The notes below the pieces were generated by a model that searched no databases, had not been told where the DNA came from, and saw nothing but the letters and a program-made list of their open reading frames with translations. From positions 62,001-126,000 of the forward strand of contig NZ_FOWC01000004.1 of NCBI RefSeq assembly GCF_900115345.1: a stretch of 64,000 nt of DNA, given 5' to 3'. Shown one piece after another: positions 47,267-55,184 of this stretch. Every line of letters begins with the position of its first letter. Position 1 is the stretch's first letter. The translations under genes were made by a program, and so were the position numbers. This DNA comes from Amycolatopsis rubida (lineage in GTDB: Bacteria > Actinomycetota > Actinomycetes > Mycobacteriales > Pseudonocardiaceae).

Positions 47267-48037
47267 TCAGAGGTCCTGAACCGGGTTCGTCAGAGTCCCG
47301 ATGCCGTCGATCGTGATGGACACCGACTGCCCGTTGACGATCGGTCCGACTCCCTCCGGCGTGCCGGTGAGGATCACGTCACCGGGAAGGAGCGTCATCA
47401 CCCGCGACACGAACTCGACCAGTTCGGGCACCTTGTGCACAAGGTCCGAAGTCCGGCCGTCCTGCTTGAGCTCGCCGTCGACCTCGCTGCGGAGCGCCAG
47501 GTCGGACGGGTCGATCGACGTGTCGATCCACGGACCAAGCGGGCAGAACGTGTCGAACCCCTTCGCCCGGCCCCACTGTCCGTCGGACTTCTGCAGGTCG
47601 CGCGCGCTCACGTCGTTCGCGACCGTGTAGCCGAGGATCGCACTGGCCGCGCGGGCCGCGGGCACGTTCTTGACCGGCTGTCCGATGACGACCGCGAGTT
47701 CGCCCTCGAAGTCGACGCGCCCGACGTCCGACGGGCGGCGGATCGGAGCGTTCGGCCCGACCACCGTCGTCGACGGCTTGATGAACAGCATCGGCGCGGA
47801 CGGCACCTCGTTGCCGAACTCCGCCGCGTGCTTCGCGTAGTTCCGGCCGACCGCGATCACCTTCGACGGCAGGATCGGCGCGAGCAGCCGGACGTCGGCC
47901 AGCGGCCAGCGCTTGCCGGTGAAGTTCGGCTGGCCGAACGGATGTTCCGCGATCTCCAGGACCTCGGCATCGTCGCCGTTCCCCTCGATCGAAGCGAACG
48001 CGACACCACTGGGATGAGCAATACGAGCTAGACGCAC
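47267..48037 (-). CDS. Fumarylacetoacetate hydrolase (FAH) family protein
   Basis: 256 residues. The FAH C-terminal-type catalytic domain shows VIAVGRNYAKHAAEFG, the metal-binding VDFEGELAVVIG near 109-120 (Glu pair), and GYTVANDVSARDLQ. LTGTPEGVGP closes the site. Members hydrolyse or decarboxylate acylpyruvates or tautomerise oxo acids. In mycobacteria an FAH gene (Rv2993c) stands at the corresponding place near leuB-serA. Start GTG at 48037. The 278-base gap to cimA contains two similar 18-base blocks (48114 and 48160) and no gene. Confidence 0.9.
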   Translation of the reverse strand: MRLARIAHPSGVAFASIEGNGDDAEVLEIAEHPFGQPNFTGKRWPLADVRLLAPILPSKVIAVGRNYAKHAAEFGNEVPSAPMLFIKPSTTVVGPNAPIRRPSDVGRVDFEGELAVVIGQPVKNVPAARAASAILGYTVANDVSARDLQKSDGQWGRAKGFDTFCPLGPWIDTSIDPSDLALRSEVDGELKQDGRTSDLVHKVPELVEFVSRVMTLLPGDVILTGTPEGVGPIVNGQSVSITIDGIGTLTNPVQDL

Positions 48038-48315
48038 GCCACCAGTCTACGTACCCCCACCGACTGTCGCGCACCCCGCGCGCGCACGACAGTCCCCCTC
48101 GCTCTATTCCGCACGAATGGACCCCTCGCACCAGCTGACCGGCCGTGCCACAACTGGCGCGAACGGACCCTTCGCACCCGCAAGAAACCACCACACGAGC
48201 ACCCAGTCGCAGCACCAGCGCGAACCGCCGACGGCGACCGCGATTGTGAGCCGTAATACCCACCACACGAAGGCCGGACGCGAAAGCCCAACGCCGCACG
48301 CCCGGAAAGCCGGAA

Positions 48316-49980
48316 TCACCCGCCCACAGCAACCACCCCCAGCTCGGGCACCGACTGTACCGACGCGACCGCCAGGCTCTTGTGGACCAACGCGTCGCAC
48401 AACGCCAGCCAGCTCGCCTCGACGATGTTGCCGTGCACGCCCACCGTCGTCCATTCGTGTTCGCCGTCACTAGTTTCGAGAAGGACCCGCGTGACGGCGT
48501 CCGTACCTGGATTCGACGGCAGAATCCGTACCTTGTAATCAGCCAGCTCCATGCTGTCCAACCAGGACAGATACGGCGTCAACGCCTGGCGCAGCGCCGC
48601 GTCGAGGGCGTGCACCGGGCCGTTCCCTTCGGCGGTCGCGATGACTCGCTCGCCCGCGACGTGCACCTTCACCGTCGCCTCGGAAACGACTTCGCCGTCC
48701 GGGCGGTGGTCCAGCACCACCCGGTACGACTCCAGCTCGAACGGCGGCGGATCCGACTTTTCGCCGGAAACCTCCTCGACCTCGCGGCGCAGCAACAGCC
48801 CCAGCGACGCGTCGGCCGCCTCGAACGACCAGCCTTCCGATTCGAGTTCTTTCACCTTCCGCACCGCGTTCGTGAGTGCGTCGGGCCGGCCGGCAAGGTC
48901 GACCCCGAGTTCACGTCCCTTGAGCTCGAGACTGGCCCTGCCGGCCATCTCAGTGACCAGTACTCGCATGCCGTTGCCGACGGAAGACGGATCGATGTGG
49001 TTGTACAACAACGGATCCACCTTGATCGCACTCGCGTGCAGCCCCGCCTTGTGAGCGAAAGCGGACGACCCGACGTAAGCCTGGTGGGTGTCGGGTGCGA
49101 GGTTGGCGATTTCGGCCAAAGCATGGGAGACGCGAGTGAGCTCGGCGGCTCCTCCGGTCGGGAGGACCTCCATTCCGAGCTTGGTCACGAGGTTTCCCGC
49201 TACGGCGAACAGGTCAGCGTTGCCTGCCCGTTCCCCGTAGCCGTTCGCGGTGCACTGCACGTGCGTCGCGCCGGCCTGTACCGCGGCGACAGAATTCGCC
49301 ACGGCACAGGAAGTGTCGTCCTGGCAATGGATTCCGAGCCGGAATCCGGTCTTTTCCTTGATCTCGCCTACGGTTTCGGCAAGTCCTAGCGGCAACTGCC
49401 CACCGTTGGTGTCGCACAGCACGAGAACGTCCGCACCAGCGTGCGCCGCCGCGTCGAGCACCCGCAGCGAGGTTTCGGGAGAGAAGGCATAGCCGTCGAA
49501 AAAGTGTTCTGCGTCAAGGAAAACGCGACGCCCTTCGCCGACGAGAAACGCGACCGTGTCGCGCACCATCGCGCATGCCTCGTCGACGTCGACCCGCAGC
49601 GCCCGCTCGATGTGCCGAAGGTCCGATTTGGCCACCAAGGTCACGACCGGGGCCGCCGAGTCCACAAGCGCGCGGACCTGCGGATCCTTGTCAGCCGAAG
49701 TTCCCGCCTTGCGCGTGGATCCGAATGCGACGAGCGCAGCGTGCTTGAGCGGCAATTCTCCCTGTGCCGCGCGGGAAAAGAACTCCGTGTCCTTCGGCAA
49801 CGCACCCGGCCAGCCGCCCTCGATGAACCCGACACCCAGCTCGTCCAACAGCCGCGCGACGGCCAGCTTGTCCGTGACGGAATAGGTGATTCCTTCGCGC
49901 TGAGCACCGTCGCGCAAAGTGGTGTCATAGAGGTGGAAGGCATCGCCGAGCGGCGTGCCGGCGGGTTCCGTGCAGGTCAC
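48316..49980 (-). CDS. cimA: (R)-citramalate synthase
   Basis: 554 residues. CimA condenses pyruvate and acetyl-CoA to citramalate, the first step of the threonine-independent route to isoleucine. The HMGL-like TIM barrel has YDTTLRDGAQREGI (19-32) and the metal/substrate block HCQDDTSCAVANSVAAV then GYGERAGNADL. The C-terminal ~130 residues are a LeuA-type dimer/allosteric domain (near 425-550), expected to bind an end product. The GTG at 49980 has AAGGAG 6 bases upstream; the open frame upstream covers the leader and attenuator and is not translated as one protein. LeuC/LeuD/LeuB in this window can carry out the next steps. Confidence 0.9.
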   Translation of the reverse strand: MTCTEPAGTPLGDAFHLYDTTLRDGAQREGITYSVTDKLAVARLLDELGVGFIEGGWPGALPKDTEFFSRAAQGELPLKHAALVAFGSTRKAGTSADKDPQVRALVDSAAPVVTLVAKSDLRHIERALRVDVDEACAMVRDTVAFLVGEGRRVFLDAEHFFDGYAFSPETSLRVLDAAAHAGADVLVLCDTNGGQLPLGLAETVGEIKEKTGFRLGIHCQDDTSCAVANSVAAVQAGATHVQCTANGYGERAGNADLFAVAGNLVTKLGMEVLPTGGAAELTRVSHALAEIANLAPDTHQAYVGSSAFAHKAGLHASAIKVDPLLYNHIDPSSVGNGMRVLVTEMAGRASLELKGRELGVDLAGRPDALTNAVRKVKELESEGWSFEAADASLGLLLRREVEEVSGEKSDPPPFELESYRVVLDHRPDGEVVSEATVKVHVAGERVIATAEGNGPVHALDAALRQALTPYLSWLDSMELADYKVRILPSNPGTDAVTRVLLETSDGEHEWTTVGVHGNIVEASWLALCDALVHKSLAVASVQSVPELGVVAVGG

Positions 49981-50021
49981 GGTGTTCTCCTTGTGGCGGG
50001 GCAGAACCTGGTCCAGGCAAC

Positions 50022-50051
50022 AAAAAAACCTCCCGCATGGGTGCGAGAGGT
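50022..50051 (-). terminator. Attenuator terminator upstream of cimA
   Basis: On the minus strand ACCTCTCGCA and TGCGGGAGGT (50042-50051 and 50028-50037) form a 10-bp stem with one G-U pair and a 4-base loop, followed by seven U (50022-50028). It lies in the cimA leader, after a leader peptide and about 40 bases before the cimA start, so full expression needs antitermination. A second helix (11 bp, 50083-50093 with 50051-50061) overlaps the Leu codon end of the peptide. Confidence 0.85.
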
Positions 50052-50078
50052 TGCGCGCCGGTAGCTCTTGTGGAGCGT

Positions 50079-50120
50079 CTATCCGGCGCGCAAGGCAATA
50101 ATGACGGAGATGGCGGTCAT
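50079..50120 (-). CDS. cimA leader peptide (branched-chain amino acid attenuator)
   Basis: 13 residues, MTAISVIIALRAG. Five of 13 codons are branched-chain (ATC, GTC, ATT, ATT, TTG), and ATT and TTG are rare in this GC-rich genome, so ribosome stalling would report Ile/Leu charging. The stop is followed by paired segments and a U-run terminator before cimA. The ATG lies 7 bases after a -10-like box, suggesting a leaderless start; ATGs at 50129 and 50132 give versions 3-4 residues longer. Role inferred by analogy with ilv/leu leaders. Confidence 0.75.
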   Translation of the reverse strand: MTAISVIIALRAG

Positions 50121-50127
50121 GTCGGCC

Positions 50128-50156
50128 ATCATGCCACAGCTTCGCCCGGCTTCCAA
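50128..50156 (-). promoter_or_regulatory. Promoter of the cimA leader
   Basis: On the minus strand TTGGAA (50151-50156) and CATGAT (50128-50133) are separated by exactly 17 bases. The predicted start is at about 50120-50121, at the A of the leader peptide ATG. Confidence 0.6.
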
Positions 50157-50170
50157 GCGCCGGGCGAAGC
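50139..50170. terminator. Perfect palindrome between binding-protein gene and cimA leader
   Basis: A 12-bp perfect inverted repeat (50139-50150 with 50159-50170, loop of 8) lies 20 bases past the stop of the substrate-binding protein gene. It has no U-run but should terminate or stabilise that mRNA. The -35 box of the cimA promoter lies in its loop. Confidence 0.65.
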
Positions 50171-50190
50171 ATCCCACCTTCTGAGAGCCG

Positions 50191-51195
50191 TCAGCCGGGC
50201 AGACTCGCCAGGTAGCGGCCGAATTCCTCGACCGCTGCCGCATTTCGAGGCCCCTCCACCAAAGCCGCATACGGCAGCGCGAAGAAGCGTCCTTTCTTCA
50301 CTGCCGGGATGTCGCGCAGGCCAGGACGCGAACGAAGGAAGTTCTCCTTGTCGGCCACGCTGCCGACCTCGCCGCCGTAGTCGTTGATGAGGATGACGTC
50401 CGGGGCGCGCTGGATCACGGCTTCCCAGCTGACACTGGTCCAGCTGTCGTTGAGGTCCGCGAAGATGTTGGCACCACCCGATTTGGTGATGATTTCGTCC
50501 GGACCCGCATTGCGTCCGGAGGTGAATGGCTGGTCACGGCCGTCGTCGTAGAGGAACACCTTGGGTTTCGGCCGTCCGGCCGGCACCGCGTTCGTGACAG
50601 CGGCGACCCGTGCGCGGTACTCTTCGACCAAACGTTCTGCACGATCACTGATCCCAAAGATTTTCCCTAGATTGCGCACATCTGTGTACAGCGCGTCGAG
50701 CGGTCGCATAATGCCCCGTTGCTTGCCATTGCCGTTGCGGCACGCCTCGGTGAGCAAGTAGCTGGAGATGCCCAGCTTCGCGAGGGAGTCCGGGGTGAAC
50801 CCGGTTCCTTCGGAGAAGCCGTAGTTCCAGCCCGCGAACACGAGATCCGCTCCCGCGCCCTGCACCACCTCGCGGTTGATCTTCTCCGCGAGCTTGGGCA
50901 CCTTGGCGAAATCGGTTTTCCATGGCGACGAGGCCACGCCGCCGGACTGTCCTTTGTCGACCACGTAACCGGCCATCCGGTCGCCCAGGCCGAGCGCGAA
51001 CATCAGCTCGGTGATGCCGATGTCATTCGTCACGACCCGGGAAGGAGGTTTGGACACGGTCAATGACGAACCGCAGTTGGTCACCGTTACGGGAAACCCG
51101 GCCGGGGCAGCTCCGCCCTCCCCTTCCGGCACTTGAGCGCCGCATCCGGTGGCGACGAGGGCGACCGTCACGATCAACGCGACTGTCCTACGCAT
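50191..51195 (-). CDS. FecB/BtuF-type ABC transporter substrate-binding lipoprotein
   Basis: 334 residues. The lipoprotein signal ends VATGC (Cys near 18). The class III binding-protein fold shows SRVVTNDIGITELMFALGLG and VLINDYGGE, with PFTSGRNAGPDEIITKSGG. The ligand is probably an iron-siderophore, heme or cobalamin; a related group has been proposed to bind F420-0, and fbiD is in the same window, but this cannot be decided here. The ATG at 51195 lies 8 bases inside the ATPase gene. It is the last gene of a permease - ATPase - binding protein operon. Confidence 0.88.
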   Translation of the reverse strand: MRRTVALIVTVALVATGCGAQVPEGEGGAAPAGFPVTVTNCGSSLTVSKPPSRVVTNDIGITELMFALGLGDRMAGYVVDKGQSGGVASSPWKTDFAKVPKLAEKINREVVQGAGADLVFAGWNYGFSEGTGFTPDSLAKLGISSYLLTEACRNGNGKQRGIMRPLDALYTDVRNLGKIFGISDRAERLVEEYRARVAAVTNAVPAGRPKPKVFLYDDGRDQPFTSGRNAGPDEIITKSGGANIFADLNDSWTSVSWEAVIQRAPDVILINDYGGEVGSVADKENFLRSRPGLRDIPAVKKGRFFALPYAALVEGPRNAAAVEEFGRYLASLPG

Positions 51196-51976
51196 GACTG
51201 TCCTCCTGGGACTCGAGCAGGTCGAACAACAACTGCGGGCGGCCCGTGGCGGGGTGTCGCACCACATGCCCGCGCACCCCGAACACGTCGGCGAGCAGCG
51301 CAGGCGTGAGCACCTCAGCCGGGGTTCCGCTCGCGACGAGGCGGCCGTGGTCGAGCACGTGCACCATGTCGCAGACGGCGGCGGCCAGGTTCAAGTCGTG
51401 AAGCGCGGCCAGCACTGTCGGTCCGCTGGTGCGAGCGAGTGCGAGGACTTCGAGCTGGTGCCGGACGTCGAGATGGTTGGTCGGCTCGTCGAGCACGAGG
51501 ATCCGGGGCTGCTGCGCGAGTGCGCGCGCGATCAGCACACGTTGCCGTTCGCCGCCGGACAAGGTGAGCACGCCTCGCTCGGCCAGGTGCGCCAGGCCCA
51601 CTTGAGCCAGCGCGTCGGCGCACAACTGGTGGTCGGCTGCGCTCATGCGGTCGAGCAGGCCGTGATGCGGCATCCGACCCATCGCCACCACTTCGGCGAC
51701 GGTGAAGTCGAACTCCGCGTGCGATTCCTGCGCAACCGCGGCGATCGCGCGCGCCCGCTTCCGCGGTGCCATGCCGTCCACCGGCCGGCCGTCGACCAGA
51801 ACAGCCCCGGCTGACGGCTTGAGCACTTGGTACACGGCGCGCAAGGTCGTCGACTTTCCACTGCCGTTCGGGCCGAGCAGTCCGACGAACTGGCCTTGCC
51901 GAGCTTCGAGGGTCACGTCGTCGACCAGCTTGCGACCGGCCGCGGTCACGCTGACACCGTTGAGCGAGAGGTCCAT
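51188..51976 (-). CDS. FecE/BtuD-type ABC transporter ATP-binding protein
   Basis: 262 residues. Walker A GLLGPNGSGKSTTLRAV near 33, Q-loop in VAQESHAEF, signature LSGGERQRVLIARALAQQ near 140, Walker B ILVLDEPTNHLD, and switch His in LAALHDLNLAAAVCD. It powers uptake through the FecCD permease. Its ATG directly abuts the permease stop, and its end overlaps the binding-protein start by 8 bases. Confidence 0.94.
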   Translation of the reverse strand: MDLSLNGVSVTAAGRKLVDDVTLEARQGQFVGLLGPNGSGKSTTLRAVYQVLKPSAGAVLVDGRPVDGMAPRKRARAIAAVAQESHAEFDFTVAEVVAMGRMPHHGLLDRMSAADHQLCADALAQVGLAHLAERGVLTLSGGERQRVLIARALAQQPRILVLDEPTNHLDVRHQLEVLALARTSGPTVLAALHDLNLAAAVCDMVHVLDHGRLVASGTPAEVLTPALLADVFGVRGHVVRHPATGRPQLLFDLLESQEDSHA

Positions 51977-53653
51977 TCACGCACCTCCGAACACATATGC
52001 GCGACGACGCATCAAGAGCAGGAAGGCCGGTACCCCGACCGCCGCGGTCAGCACCCCGATCGGCAACTCCTCGGGTGCGGCGAGCACCCGCGCCGCGACG
52101 TCCACCCACACCAGGAAAACCGCGCCGGCAAGCGGTGCCACGGCAAGCACCCGGCGATGGTCGGCACCGACGACCAGCCGTACCAGATGCGGAAGGACCA
52201 GCCCGACAAATCCGATCGCCCCGCTCACCGCGACCAGAACACCCGTCATGGCAGCGCAAACGATGAACAGGAGGACCCGCAGTTTCCCGACGTCGACGCC
52301 GAGAGTGGTCGCCGCTTCGTCGCCCATGGCGAGCGCGTTGAGCCGGCCGGACAGCGCCAGCAACAACAAAACGCCGCCGACCACCACGATCGCGGCGATT
52401 GGCAGCGTGCCCCAGTTCGCGCCGGCGAGACTGCCGAGAAGCCAAAACAGCGCCGACCGCGCGGCCTCTCCGTTCGGCGCTTGGAAGACGATCACCGTGG
52501 TGATCGCGAAGAACCCATAGGACAACGTTGTTCCGGTGAGCACCAGACGCAGCGGTGTAAGCCCTTGCCGCGTTCGGGCGACGAGATAAACGATCAAAGT
52601 CGCGGCGAGCGCGGCCACGAACGCACCGGCCGACAACGCGTAGATCCCGAGCGACGCGAAGACGCCGAACAACGTCACCGCTGTCGCGCCGACGGACGCG
52701 CCAGAAGAAATTCCCAGCACGTACGGCTCGGCGAGCGCGTTGCGCACCATCGCTTGAATCGCGACGCCGACTGTCGACAACCCAGCACCGACGACCACCG
52801 CGAGCAGAACGCGAGGAAGCCGGAGGTCCCAAATGATCCGGTACTCCCCGATCTCATCCGGACTGATCGTCCCGCCGAACAACCCAGCGCGGAGAAAGGC
52901 CCACGTGTGAGTGACCGGCACCGCCACCGTCCCGATCCCGACCGCGATGACGATCGACCCGAGCAAAGCCACCCCAAGCCCGAGCAGCACCGGTGTCAAC
53001 GGCCGTCGCCGCTGAACGGCGACGGTCCCGACCTGGGGTTCGCCACTCAACGGCGACGCAGCCTGCTGCCTCGGGGACTCGCCGATGCGCGGCGACGCAG
53101 TCCGCTCACTCAGAGATTCGCCAGTCCGCGGCAACACAGCCTGCTGGCTCTCGGGCTCGCCGAACCGCGGCAACACAACCCGCTCACTCACGGAATCGCC
53201 GTTCAACGGCGACGTAACCCGCTGCCTCAGAGATTCGCCAGTCCGCGGCGACACAACCCGCTGGCTCTGGGGTTCGCCGACGCGTGGCGACACAACCTGC
53301 TGGCTCTCGGGCTCGCCGAACCGCGGCGAGACCTGCCCCTCACCCAAGGATTGGTCATCCAACGGCGAGACAACGCGAGCGCCGGAGCTGGTCAGATCAC
53401 GGTCAGCCGAGCTGTCGGCCTGCAACTCGTCGGCCGTCGGGTCGCCGCGATGCCCCGAGTTGCCGCGAACTGGCGAATCCGTCGCAGCCGAAGAACCACT
53501 CTGGGGGCTCGAGTCGCGCGTACCGCCGTCGCCGTTGGATGGCGAAAGACCAGAACCGCCGTCACCAGAAACCGGCGAACCCCCACCCCCGCCGGCCACG
53601 GATCCGGGTAACGGAGAACGTCCTTCGGAAGAAGGCGAAGACGAAGACACCAC
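51977..53653 (-). CDS. FecCD/BtuC-type ABC permease with a repeat-expanded N-terminal extension
   Basis: 558 residues if started at 53653, against about 330-360 for the family. The membrane core (about residues 215-558; LRLPRVLLAVVVGAGLSTVG, EPYVLGISSGASVG, GFVGLVLPHLVRL) is complete with about 9-10 helices. Upstream are ~200 residues of low-complexity sequence: a Gly/Ser-rich part then nine units of about 13 residues with consensus VxSPRxGEPxSQR, encoded by tandem 39-bp repeats. No good internal GTG/ATG start was found just before the core (a TTG is possible), so the extension may be translated, or the true start may be internal. It is the first gene of the operon. Confidence 0.85.
   Translation of the reverse strand: MVSSSSPSSEGRSPLPGSVAGGGGGSPVSGDGGSGLSPSNGDGGTRDSSPQSGSSAATDSPVRGNSGHRGDPTADELQADSSADRDLTSSGARVVSPLDDQSLGEGQVSPRFGEPESQQVVSPRVGEPQSQRVVSPRTGESLRQRVTSPLNGDSVSERVVLPRFGEPESQQAVLPRTGESLSERTASPRIGESPRQQAASPLSGEPQVGTVAVQRRRPLTPVLLGLGVALLGSIVIAVGIGTVAVPVTHTWAFLRAGLFGGTISPDEIGEYRIIWDLRLPRVLLAVVVGAGLSTVGVAIQAMVRNALAEPYVLGISSGASVGATAVTLFGVFASLGIYALSAGAFVAALAATLIVYLVARTRQGLTPLRLVLTGTTLSYGFFAITTVIVFQAPNGEAARSALFWLLGSLAGANWGTLPIAAIVVVGGVLLLLALSGRLNALAMGDEAATTLGVDVGKLRVLLFIVCAAMTGVLVAVSGAIGFVGLVLPHLVRLVVGADHRRVLAVAPLAGAVFLVWVDVAARVLAAPEELPIGVLTAAVGVPAFLLLMRRRAYVFGGA
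53005..53351. repeat. 39-bp tandem repeats inside the permease gene (family A core)
   Basis: Units begin (plus strand TCGCC) at 53040, 53079, 53118, 53157, 53196, 53235, 53274 and 53313, exactly 39 bases apart, with a ninth, offset unit at 53005. Each contains TCGCC-N8-GGCGA or a one-base variant, the same core as the intergenic cluster at 46740-47261. Because 39 is a multiple of 3, copy number can change without breaking the frame. Confidence 0.9.
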
Positions 53654-53780
53654 CGGCGACGACCCAATCGAGACATTGGGCCCGCAAAAGACGGCAGCCG
53701 CCGGCGGCGGGAGTGTCGTCTCCCGCAGACCACGACGGGAGGGGACGAGGTTCGAGGAACCTCCGCCGGTATCGGGCTCG

Positions 53781-53810
53781 CCTTCGGCTCCGCGGAGATG
53801 GAGCCGAAGG
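53781..53810 (-). terminator. leuB terminator
   Basis: An 11-bp perfect inverted repeat (53781-53791 with 53800-53810) lies about 70 bases past the leuB stop, in the 227-base gap to the ABC operon, which holds no gene. Confidence 0.7.
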
Positions 53811-53880
53811 CCTACCGTTGCGGGTCAGCGCCGGATTTCGACCGGCTTCCGCGGCGGGGGTCCGAAAACTCAGGACAGGG

Positions 53881-54921
53881 TCAGCCAGCCTGACGCGCGT
53901 TGGACGAGACCAGCGCCGCGAGGCGGTCGCCGATGGCCTGGGTCGCGCCAGGGGATGACTGGTCGCGCGTGGCGAGATCGAACGCCACCGAGGCCTCGAT
54001 CCGCCGCGCCGCTTCCTTATGGCCCAGGTGGTCCAGCAGGAGCGACACCGACAGCACCGCGGCGGTCGGGTCCGCGAGGCCCTGGCCGGCGATGTCCGGC
54101 GCGCTGCCGTGCACCGGCTCGAACATGCTCGGGTTCCGGCGCGTGATGTCGAGGTTTCCGCTGGCCGCGAGGCCGATGCCGCCGGTCACCGCGGCCGCGA
54201 GGTCGGTGATGATGTCGCCGAAGAGGTTGTCGGTGACCATCACGTCGAACCGCGACGGGTCGGTGACCAGGTGGATCGTGGCGGCGTCCACGTGCGAGTA
54301 CGCGACGGTGACGTCCGGGTGCTCCAGCGAAACCTCTTCGACGATCCGCGACCACAGCGAACCGGCGTGCTCCAGCACGTTGGTCTTGTGCACGAGCGTG
54401 AGGTGTTTGCGCGGGCGCTCTTCGGCGCGGTTGAACGCGTCCGCGACCACGCGTCGCACGCCGAAGGCCGTGTTGACGCTGACCTCGGTGGCGATCTCGT
54501 GCTCGGTGTCCTTGCGCAGCAGGCCGCCGTTGCCCGCGTACGGGCCTTCGGTGCCTTCGCGCACCACGACCATGTCGACGTCACCGGCGTCGGCCAGCGG
54601 GCCGCGCACTCCGGGGTACAGCCGCGCCGGGCGCAGGTTCACGTGGTGGTCCAGTTCGAACCGCAGCCGCAGCAGCAGGCCGCGCTCAAGGATGCCGCTG
54701 GGCACCGTCGGGTCGCCGACCGCGCCGAGCAGGATCGCGTCGTGCTGGCGCAGTTCGCCGAGCACCGACTCCGGGAGCAGCTCCCCGGTGGCGTGCCACC
54801 GCGAGGCGCCGAGGTCGTAGTTCGTGATCTCCGCCGCCGGTGCTACCTCACCGAGCACCTTGAGCGCTTCGGAGACCACCTCGGGCCCGATCCCGTCCCC
54901 TGGGATCACCGCGAGCCGCAT
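53881..54921 (-). CDS. leuB: 3-isopropylmalate dehydrogenase
   Basis: 346 residues. LeuB oxidatively decarboxylates 3-isopropylmalate in leucine synthesis, and beta-methylmalate in the citramalate route. Motifs: [18 protein letters not shown] (6-23), [15 protein letters not shown] with the catalytic Tyr, LVHKTNVLE with the catalytic Lys, and [20 protein letters not shown] with the metal Asp. The ATG at 54921 has GGAGG 8 bases upstream. Transcribed on its own, in the same direction as cimA and serA. Confidence 0.96.
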   Translation of the reverse strand: MRLAVIPGDGIGPEVVSEALKVLGEVAPAAEITNYDLGASRWHATGELLPESVLGELRQHDAILLGAVGDPTVPSGILERGLLLRLRFELDHHVNLRPARLYPGVRGPLADAGDVDMVVVREGTEGPYAGNGGLLRKDTEHEIATEVSVNTAFGVRRVVADAFNRAEERPRKHLTLVHKTNVLEHAGSLWSRIVEEVSLEHPDVTVAYSHVDAATIHLVTDPSRFDVMVTDNLFGDIITDLAAAVTGGIGLAASGNLDITRRNPSMFEPVHGSAPDIAGQGLADPTAAVLSVSLLLDHLGHKEAARRIEASVAFDLATRDQSSPGATQAIGDRLAALVSSNARQAG

Positions 54922-55086
54922 CCACACACCTCCGTAGCCCAGGCCACCGGGCGCACCGATGGCCCATTCGCACAAAAACGCCAGCAGCGGAAGGTTACCG
55001 GCCGTAGACAAGGTGCCGTAGCCGCACCACCCTTATGCCGCATCCTCCCACAGGGTGAGACACCCGTTCGGGTGAACGGAAACGGG

Positions 55087-55118
55087 GGCTTGCCCAGGCC
55101 GGACAGCCTGGGCAAGCC
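55087..55118. terminator. Terminator of the subtilisin gene
   Basis: A perfect 13-bp inverted repeat (55087-55099 with 55106-55118) lies 67 bases past the protease stop and upstream of leuB. Confidence 0.78.
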
Positions 55119-55184
55119 TCCACGTCCCGCGATGCGGCCGCTTCCGCGGCACACCTCAAGTTCCCCTCAAAGGGTGAACCAAGG

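Noticed and set aside
53005-53351. CRISPR array in the 39-bp periodic region
   Set aside because: Period is constant but there are no unique spacers; the whole 39-base unit repeats and is in frame with a permease gene.
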